From Candidatus Coatesiibacteriota bacterium (lineage in GTDB: Bacteria; Oederibacteriota; CAKKQC01), in assembly GCA_023265785.1 (NCBI GenBank), contig JAHFSL010000040.1:1-10377 (forward strand): 10,377 bases of DNA, given 5' to 3'. Positions within the stretch are counted from its first letter, which is position 1; the number at the start of each line of letters is the position of its first letter. The notes under the pieces were generated by a model that did no database searches, had not been told where the DNA came from, and saw only the letters and a program-made list of their open reading frames with translations. This document shows, piece by piece, positions 5,199-10,377 of this stretch. A program made the translations under genes and the position numbers.

Positions 5199-6464
5199 CT
5201 ACAAGGACTCCCGAATGGCGCGGAGGGCGAAGGCCAGCTCCCGCGGCCCGTGCGCAAATGACAGGAAGGCGGCCTCGAACTGGGACGGCGGAAAGAGTAC
5301 GCGCCGCTTCCGGAGGGTGTTGAAGAACCGCGCGTAGCGTTTCGTGTCGCACCGGCGGGCATCAGCGGCCGTGACGATCGGCCCTGCCCCGAAGAAGACG
5401 GTGAACATCCCGCACACGGCATTGACCGCCACCCGGACGCCCCGGTCCCGGGCGGCCTCCCGAATGCCATCACAGAACGCACCGGTCGTCTCCGCCAGTG
5501 CCCCATAATCGGCCCTTCCCAGCGCCGCCAGCGCCGCGATTCCGGCCGCCACCGCCACAGGATTTCCCGAAAGCGTGCCCGCCTGGTACACCGGCCCCTC
5601 CGGCGAGAGCCGCTTCATGAGATCCGCCCGGCCGCCGTACGCACCCACCGGAAATCCCCCGCCGATCACCTTGCCCAGTGTCGTGAGGTCCGGGGTGATG
5701 CCGTACTTGCGCTGGGCCCCACCCCAGGCCACCCGGAACCCGGTCATCACCTCGTCCAGGATCAGGATCGTGCCCGTGCGCCGGGTCTCCTCGCGCAGGG
5801 CTTGCAGGAATCCGGGCTGGGGTTCAATGACGCCCATGTTCCCCACCACCGGCTCCACGATGACCGCCGCAATTTTCCGACCGGATTTCCGGAAGATGGC
5901 CCGGAGCGCGGGGAGATCGTTATAGGGAATGATCAGCGTCAGCCGGGCGAACGCATCGGGCACCCCCGGCGAAGCGGGAATCCCGAACGTCGCCAGCCCC
6001 GACCCTGCCGCGGCCAGCAGGCCATCGGCGTGGCCGTGGTAACAGCCATCAAACTTGAGGATGAAGTCACGGCCGGTCGCCCCCCGGGCCAGCCGGATGG
6101 CACTCATGGTCGCCTCCGTGCCCGAGTTCACCAGCCGCACCAGTTCAAGGGATGGCAGGGCGCCCTTGAGCGCCTTGGCCAGCTCCACCTCACCCTCCGT
6201 CGGCAGGCCGTAGGAGGTCCCCCGGGCCAGCGCCTTCCGGGCCGCGGCCAGGATGCCGGGGTGGCCGTGCCCCAGCAGATGCGGCCCCCAGCCCCCGATG
6301 AAGTCGAGGTACTTCCGCCCGGCCGCATCCCAGAGATACGGGCCCTTGGCCCGGCGGATGAATGGCGGCGCCCCGCCCACCGCCTTGAACGCCCGCACCG
6401 GGCTGTTCACCCCCCCGACGAGGTGCTTCCGGGCCTCGGAAAAAATCCGGTCATTGACGGTCAT
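5199..6464 (-). CDS. hemL: Glutamate-1-semialdehyde 2,1-aminomutase
   Basis: This 421-residue PLP enzyme converts glutamate-1-semialdehyde to 5-aminolevulinate, the last step of the C5 route to heme and other tetrapyrroles, in the cytoplasm. Family landmarks are in place. GGVNSPVRAF lies at about 17-26, NSGTEATMSAIRLAR at 113-127, and the substrate-loop region FDGCYHGHADG at 138-148. The PLP Asp is in LDEVMTGFR (Asp237), the Schiff-base lysine is Lys265 in TTLGKVIGGGFP, and the usual GTLSGNP follows later. Length and lysine position match the family closely. ATG 6464 is chosen because it begins with the expected TVNDRIFSEA and overlaps the hpnE TGA as ATGA. In-frame sequence back to 6647 is Arg/Pro-rich and lies inside hpnE. 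It is the last gene of the minus-strand group; hemA is not in the window. Confidence 0.97.
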   Translation of the reverse strand: MTVNDRIFSEARKHLVGGVNSPVRAFKAVGGAPPFIRRAKGPYLWDAAGRKYLDFIGGWGPHLLGHGHPGILAAARKALARGTSYGLPTEGEVELAKALKGALPSLELVRLVNSGTEATMSAIRLARGATGRDFILKFDGCYHGHADGLLAAAGSGLATFGIPASPGVPDAFARLTLIIPYNDLPALRAIFRKSGRKIAAVIVEPVVGNMGVIEPQPGFLQALREETRRTGTILILDEVMTGFRVAWGGAQRKYGITPDLTTLGKVIGGGFPVGAYGGRADLMKRLSPEGPVYQAGTLSGNPVAVAAGIAALAALGRADYGALAETTGAFCDGIREAARDRGVRVAVNAVCGMFTVFFGAGPIVTAADARRCDTKRYARFFNTLRKRRVLFPPSQFEAAFLSFAHGPRELAFALRAIRESL

Positions 6465-7771
6465 GGCAATGAAGATACCAGAGCACGGGCGGCCATTCCG
6501 CCGGACTTGACGGCGCTCTCGATCGTCGCGGGCAGGCCGGTCTGCACCCAGTCCCCGGCCAGCGCAAGGCCGGGGAGGGGCAGGAGCGCCGAGGGGCGCA
6601 GGGCGTCGGTGCCGGGGGTGAGCGAGACCGTGGCCTTGGTTTCCCAAACCGTCCGGGCGCGCTCCACCATGGCTGGCCGGGAGGCGGGGAGGAATCGATT
6701 CAACTCCTCCCGCGCCAGGGCCGCCAGTTCATCCGGCTTCTTCCCCAGCAGGTCACGGGCACCGCTCTTGACCAGGCACAGGTGCTCCCGGCCACCCGGT
6801 GTCCCGCCGACGATGGCCGATCGATTGAACACCCAGTGGAAGGCCCCGTCGAGGAAGCCCGAGAACCGGCCGGGGTGGACGGGCCGGTCCAGCCAGAGGT
6901 GGACCGTGACGATCGGCGAGGGCTGGAACTTCGCGATGGATTCGCGCAGACTGGCCAGTTCGGCAACGCCTTCCAGCAGGGGCACCAGGTCCCACGGAGG
7001 GACTGTCGAGATCACGGCGTCCGCTTCCAGGTCGGTCCCATCGGCCAGCCGGACGCCGCGAACTGCCCCGTCCCGCACGAGCAGGCGGGTCGCCCAGGCA
7101 CCCACGCGCAGGGAGCCTCCGGCCGCCATGATGGCCTGGCCGGCCGCGCTCACATACGTCTCGCCCAGCCCGGCGGTGGCAAACCCGATGACGCACCCGG
7201 CATTACCCGTCCGGGCAAGTTCCTGCAATGAAACGACGAAGGGTAGGGCCGACGCCGTCTCGGGTAATTCATTCAGCGCGGCAATGGCCAGCGGATCGAA
7301 GAGGGTCTCGCGCGCGTCCGCCGGAATCCCCCGGGCGTCCTCCCACTCGCGCACGGTCATGCGGTCCAGCCCCCGGCCCGGGTGCAGGACATCCTTCGCA
7401 ATCCGGGCCGCCGAAAGCCCGGCCGCACCCAGCAAATGAAACGGCGGAGGTAGGGCAGAGGTTTTGACGACGACAGGCGGGCCGGCCGCGCGCAGGTAAG
7501 AAACCTCCATGCGGGGCTGGAACGAAAGTCGGTCCGCCGTCCCCAGCGCCTTGAACCAGCCCCTGGTCTCCCGGTAACAGCCCATGAAGATGTGCTGGCC
7601 GGTATCCACCGGCTCGCCGGTCTCCGGATCAGGGGCGGAGCCGGCCCGGCCACCAGGGTGGTTCTTTCGTTCAAGAATAATTATTTCATGGCCCGCCCGG
7701 GCCAGTTCCCAGCCGGCCCGCAGGCCGCCCAGCCCCGCCCCCACCACGATGACCCGGCGGCGGGCCCTCAC
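6461..7771 (-). CDS. hpnE: Hydroxysqualene dehydroxylase (squalene-associated FAD oxidoreductase)
   Basis: This 436-residue FAD-dependent amine-oxidase-fold protein matches HpnE. In the known three-gene route, HpnC and HpnD make hydroxysqualene from farnesyl diphosphate and HpnE reduces it to squalene for hopanoids. The N-terminal dinucleotide motif VIVVGAGLGGLRAG (Gly11, 13, 16) and Glu34 bind FAD, followed by PGGRAGS. The stretch GQHIFMGCYRET (58-69) matches the HpnE 'GQH...GaYRET' signature. The C-terminal FAD motif, LALAGDWVQTGLPATIESAVKSG (about 402-424), is also HpnE-like. It starts at GTG 7771, overlapping the hpnD-like stop by 4 nt (GTGA), and stops in a 4-nt ATGA overlap with hemL. 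A carotenoid desaturase is the main alternative, but the signature and the shorter length favour HpnE. Confidence 0.88.
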   Translation of the reverse strand: MRARRRVIVVGAGLGGLRAGWELARAGHEIIILERKNHPGGRAGSAPDPETGEPVDTGQHIFMGCYRETRGWFKALGTADRLSFQPRMEVSYLRAAGPPVVVKTSALPPPFHLLGAAGLSAARIAKDVLHPGRGLDRMTVREWEDARGIPADARETLFDPLAIAALNELPETASALPFVVSLQELARTGNAGCVIGFATAGLGETYVSAAGQAIMAAGGSLRVGAWATRLLVRDGAVRGVRLADGTDLEADAVISTVPPWDLVPLLEGVAELASLRESIAKFQPSPIVTVHLWLDRPVHPGRFSGFLDGAFHWVFNRSAIVGGTPGGREHLCLVKSGARDLLGKKPDELAALAREELNRFLPASRPAMVERARTVWETKATVSLTPGTDALRPSALLPLPGLALAGDWVQTGLPATIESAVKSGGMAARALVSSLP

Positions 7772-8583
7772 GCCACGCGGGTGTGCAGCCAGGTGACGCC
7801 GGCGATCATGGCCTTCTCGTACCCCGAGAGCCTGGGGGGATGGCCATCCAGCGGGAGGTCAAGCGCCTTGCCCATCTTCTTGAGCAGGGCGTCGTAGGTC
7901 TCGCGCATGATCTCGGGGCCGAGGAGTTTCCGCTTGAGGGGGCCGTCCAGAAGTTCCCGGGCCTTGATGAGGTGCAGTTCCGCCCGCCGCAATTCCAGCC
8001 GGGCCATCTTGAAGTACTTGACCGTCGGGGCGCCCTTCTTCAGTTCCTCCACAGTGAACTCCATCATGGCGAAGTCGTCCATCGGCCAATAGACCCGGCC
8101 GCGGCCCAGATCCTCCTTGAGGTCCCGCAGGATGTTGGTCAACTGGAGGCCGCGCCCGAGTTCGACCCCGTAGGCGTCCACTTTCGGCTGGTCCGCCAGC
8201 CCCAGCGCCTGTAGGACCAGCCGCCCCGGGGCCACCGCGACACAGTCACAGTACTCGTAGAGTTCCTCCGCGCTGGTGTACTTCTTCCGGGTGGCGTCCA
8301 TCTCAAACCCGGCCATAATCCGGTCAAAGTGCTCCCGCTTGAGTTTCAGGGTGCGTACATGGGGGTGGAGGTCTTTCATCTCTGCGGCCCGGGGCGCGCC
8401 CGAGAACAAGAGGTCCACCTCCTCACGCCACTTCGCCACCCCCTCGACGGCCCGTTTGGGGTCCAGGTCCACCGCGTCGTCGGCGGCCCGGCAGAAGCCG
8501 TAAATGGCGGTCACGGCGGGCCGGGCAATTTCGGGCATGAACCGCATGCCCAGGGAGAAGGAAGACCGCTGTGCGGCGGACAT
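7768..8583 (-). CDS. hpnD: Squalene/phytoene synthase family, HpnD-like
   Basis: This 271-residue head-to-head prenyl synthase would condense farnesyl diphosphate toward (hydroxy)squalene. Both Asp-rich Mg-diphosphate motifs are present: CRAADDAVD (Asp35, 36, 39) and the second, QLTNILRDLKEDLGRGRVYWP (about 147-167, with Asn150, Asp154, Asp158). The opening SSFSLGMRFMP resembles HpnD more than HpnC. The central YCDCVAVAPGRL (111-122) departs from the usual YC..VAG.VG by having Ala-Pro where Gly-x-Val is normal. Coupling by GTGA to hpnE supports a squalene role rather than a carotenoid one. ATG 8583 is preferred over ATG 8592 because TAGAAT lies exactly 7 nt upstream of 8583, while 8592 falls inside that element. 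No hpnC-like second synthase is visible in the window. Confidence 0.82.
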   Translation of the reverse strand: MSAAQRSSFSLGMRFMPEIARPAVTAIYGFCRAADDAVDLDPKRAVEGVAKWREEVDLLFSGAPRAAEMKDLHPHVRTLKLKREHFDRIMAGFEMDATRKKYTSAEELYEYCDCVAVAPGRLVLQALGLADQPKVDAYGVELGRGLQLTNILRDLKEDLGRGRVYWPMDDFAMMEFTVEELKKGAPTVKYFKMARLELRRAELHLIKARELLDGPLKRKLLGPEIMRETYDALLKKMGKALDLPLDGHPPRLSGYEKAMIAGVTWLHTRVA

Positions 8584-8590
8584 TCCGCCC

Positions 8591-8596
8591 ATTCTA
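8591..8596 (-). promoter_or_regulatory. -10 element (TAGAAT) for hpnD-hpnE-hemL, probably leaderless
   Basis: On the minus strand TAGAAT is followed by GGGCGGA (7 nt) and ATG 8583. It lies five bases past the ilvB stop, so the squalene/heme group can be transcribed independently of ilvB. The GGCGGA next to the ATG is too close to act as a normal ribosome site. No good -35 is visible upstream, where the sequence is ilvB coding. Confidence 0.5.
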
Positions 8597-8601
8597 CGCC
8601 G

Positions 8602-10359
8602 TCAGATCGGTGGGGTGTGTCCTTGCTCTTCGCCCATGATCATGTCGCGGATCGTGCCCCCGGACGGGATCATGGGATACACATCCTCCTCGCGCGGGAT
8701 CACCACATCGAGCAGGTAGGGCCCCTTGGCCTTGATCATTTCTTCGATGGCCCCGGTCACTTCCTCGCGGCGCGCGATCTTGCGGCCCGGCACGCCGTAG
8801 AGCGCGCGCACGCCGGCCGTGAAGTTCGGGATGTCCTCGTTGAACTCCACGGAGGAGTAGTTGCCGGCGTAGAACTTCCTCTGCCACTGCCCCACCATCC
8901 CGAGCATCCGGTTGTTGAGGATGACCACCTTGACGGGCAGGTTGTTGTCCACCACCGTGCGCAGATCGTTGAGGTTCATCTCGAAGGAGCCGTCGCCGTC
9001 AATATCAATGACGAGGTCGTTGGGGCAGGCGAACTGGGCACCGATGGCGGCGGGCAGGCCGAAGCCCATCGTCCCCGCACCGCCGGAGGTGATAAACCGC
9101 CGCGGCTCATCAAACTTGTAGTACTGGAAAGACCACATCTGGTGCTGGCCCACGCCCGTGGTCAGCAGGGCCTTGCCCTTGGTCACCTCCCAGAGGCGCT
9201 CGAGGAAGTATTGCGGCTTGATCTCACCGGTGCCCGGCTTGTACTTGAACGGGAACTTGCGCTTCAACTCGTCAATGCGGTCGTGCCAGGCGGCATACGA
9301 CCCCATCTTCACGCGCTTCGCCATCTCGGCCAGTGCCTCCTTCACATCCCCGGCCACGGCCACCTGCACCACCACATTCTTGTTGATCTCCGAGGGGTCC
9401 AGGTCCACCTGGATGAACTTGGCCTGGCTGGCGAACGCGGAAGGCTTGCCGGTCACCCGGTCGTCAAATCGGGCCCCCAGCGCGATCACGAGGTCAGCCT
9501 CATGGATGGCAAAGTTGCCGTACGCGGAGCCGTGCATCCCCAGCGACCCGGCATAGAGCACATGCGAGGCCGGGAACGCGCCCACCGCGAGGAGGGTGTG
9601 GGACACGGGAATCCCGGAAGTTTCCACGAACCGGCGGAGTTCCCTGCAGGCATCCGCCAGCACCACGCCCTGGCCCACATAGAGGAGCGGCCGCTTGGCC
9701 GCGGCGATGAGAGTCATGGCGCGGTCCAGTGCCTCCAGGTCGAGTTTGCGCACCGGGTTGTAACCCCGGAGGGTATAGGCGAAGGACACCGTCCGGGTGT
9801 CCACCTTCTCCTCCTGCGCGTCCTTGGCGATGTCCACAACCACGGGGCCCGGCCGGCCGGAGGCGGCCACATAGAAAGCTTCGCGCATCACCCGGCCCAC
9901 ATCGCCCACCTTGGTCACGAGGTAATTGTGCTTGGTGATCGGCATGGTTAGCGCCTGCACGGGGGTTTCCTGGAAGGCGTCCTTGCCGATCACCGGGCTC
10001 TTCACCTGGCCGGTGATGCCGAGCAGGGGGGTCGAGTCCATCTTGGCGTCCGCCAGCGGGGTCACGAGATTGGTGGCACCGGGTCCCGAGGTCACCAGCG
10101 CCACGCCCACCTTGCCGGACGCACGGGCGTACCCCTGCGCGGAGTGGCCCGCGCACCGCTCATCACCGGAGAGGATCACCTTGATGGAGGAGTCCGTCAC
10201 CTCGTCGTAGATGGGAAGGTTGGCGCCGCCGGGGTACCCGAAGATATGGGTCACGCCCAGCTCCTCGAGCGCTTCCAGGATAATGCGGGCCCCCGACTTC
10301 ACGGGATTGCCGTCCCGGCGGCTGGGCCGGGCGGGCTTCCCCGGCTTCGCGGAGGGCAT
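8602..10359 (-). CDS. ilvB: Acetolactate synthase, large (catalytic) subunit
   Basis: This 585-residue ThDP/FAD enzyme joins two pyruvates, or pyruvate and 2-oxobutyrate, in the first shared step of valine, leucine and isoleucine synthesis. The N-terminal ThDP domain has FGYPGGANLPIYDE (about 40-53), the catalytic Glu in SGDERCAGH, SGPGATNLVTPLADAKMDS and GKDAFQE. The middle FAD domain has LGARFDDRVTG. The C-terminal domain has GVGQHQMW, SGGAGTMGFGLPAAIGAQ and the Mg-ThDP motif GDGSFEMNLNDL...NN, followed by GMVGQWQ. The usual RHE before the catalytic Glu reads GDE here, an uncommon but tolerable change. Length is normal. ATG 10359 gives a basic, Pro-rich extension of about 20 residues; GTG 10302 would start at VKSGARIILEALEELG, closer to homologues. 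Neither has a strong ribosome site. The regulatory subunit gene ilvN does not follow. Confidence 0.93.
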   Translation of the reverse strand: MPSAKPGKPARPSRRDGNPVKSGARIILEALEELGVTHIFGYPGGANLPIYDEVTDSSIKVILSGDERCAGHSAQGYARASGKVGVALVTSGPGATNLVTPLADAKMDSTPLLGITGQVKSPVIGKDAFQETPVQALTMPITKHNYLVTKVGDVGRVMREAFYVAASGRPGPVVVDIAKDAQEEKVDTRTVSFAYTLRGYNPVRKLDLEALDRAMTLIAAAKRPLLYVGQGVVLADACRELRRFVETSGIPVSHTLLAVGAFPASHVLYAGSLGMHGSAYGNFAIHEADLVIALGARFDDRVTGKPSAFASQAKFIQVDLDPSEINKNVVVQVAVAGDVKEALAEMAKRVKMGSYAAWHDRIDELKRKFPFKYKPGTGEIKPQYFLERLWEVTKGKALLTTGVGQHQMWSFQYYKFDEPRRFITSGGAGTMGFGLPAAIGAQFACPNDLVIDIDGDGSFEMNLNDLRTVVDNNLPVKVVILNNRMLGMVGQWQRKFYAGNYSSVEFNEDIPNFTAGVRALYGVPGRKIARREEVTGAIEEMIKAKGPYLLDVVIPREEDVYPMIPSGGTIRDMIMGEEQGHTPPI

Positions 10360-10377
10360 GGCGGTGGTACCGGCAGG

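Noticed and set aside
6465..6647. N-terminal extension of hemL
   Set aside because: The added residues are Arg/Pro-rich, lie wholly within hpnE, and are absent from the family; ATG 6464 gives the normal N-terminus.
5802..7439. Long plus-strand open frame opposite hemL and hpnE
   Set aside because: It is antisense to two well-recognised enzymes and has low-complexity Arg/Pro/Ser composition with no motif.
8329..9951. Long plus-strand open frame opposite ilvB and hpnD
   Set aside because: It is antisense to conserved enzymes, and its His/Gly/Val-rich translation has no domain.

Overview
The window is a GC-rich, gene-dense stretch of bacterial chromosome. It looks like the core genome of a Gram-negative, hopanoid- or squalene-producing bacterium. 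The supporting genes are a HpnD/HpnE-type squalene pair, C5-pathway heme synthesis (hemL), valine/isoleucine synthesis (ilvB), and a sugar-type ABC importer with an exported binding protein. The tRNA has no encoded CCA. The phylum cannot be fixed from the sequence alone. I see no phage, IS element, integrase, CRISPR array or toxin-antitoxin pair.

Layout, left to right. (1) <1..376, minus: a CopD/DUF2269-like membrane protein cut by the window edge. Its strong promoter (perfect -35 TTGACA, 17-bp spacer) has an 18-bp perfect palindrome over the -10/start region. (2) 549..631, minus: tRNA-Leu(UAG). (3) 632..819: non-coding, with two inverted repeats. (4) 820..1005, minus: a small basic protein of unknown function. 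(5) 1036..4227, minus: a three-gene ABC importer unit (binding protein, then MalF-like and MalG-like permeases, with overlapping ends) and no ATPase gene. (6) 4286..5198, plus: two tandem, paralogous stand-alone cyclic-nucleotide-binding proteins, divergent from the importer. (7) 5199..10359, minus: ilvB, then hpnD-like, hpnE and hemL. The last three are coupled by 4-nt GTGA and ATGA overlaps. hemL ends tail to tail with the second cyclic-nucleotide protein with no base between the stops.

The most interesting signal is regulatory. Three minus-strand genes (small protein, ABC binding protein, hpnD-like) carry TAGAAT followed by exactly 7 nt and then ATG. A fourth gene, the first cyclic-nucleotide protein, has TATTAT followed by 6 nt and ATG. 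None of the four has a convincing Shine-Dalgarno sequence. This is the geometry of -10 elements driving leaderless mRNAs. It also settles start codons that are otherwise ambiguous, and it divides the minus-strand genes into separate transcription units. I see no clearly novel enzyme system; most of the window is ordinary metabolism and transport.
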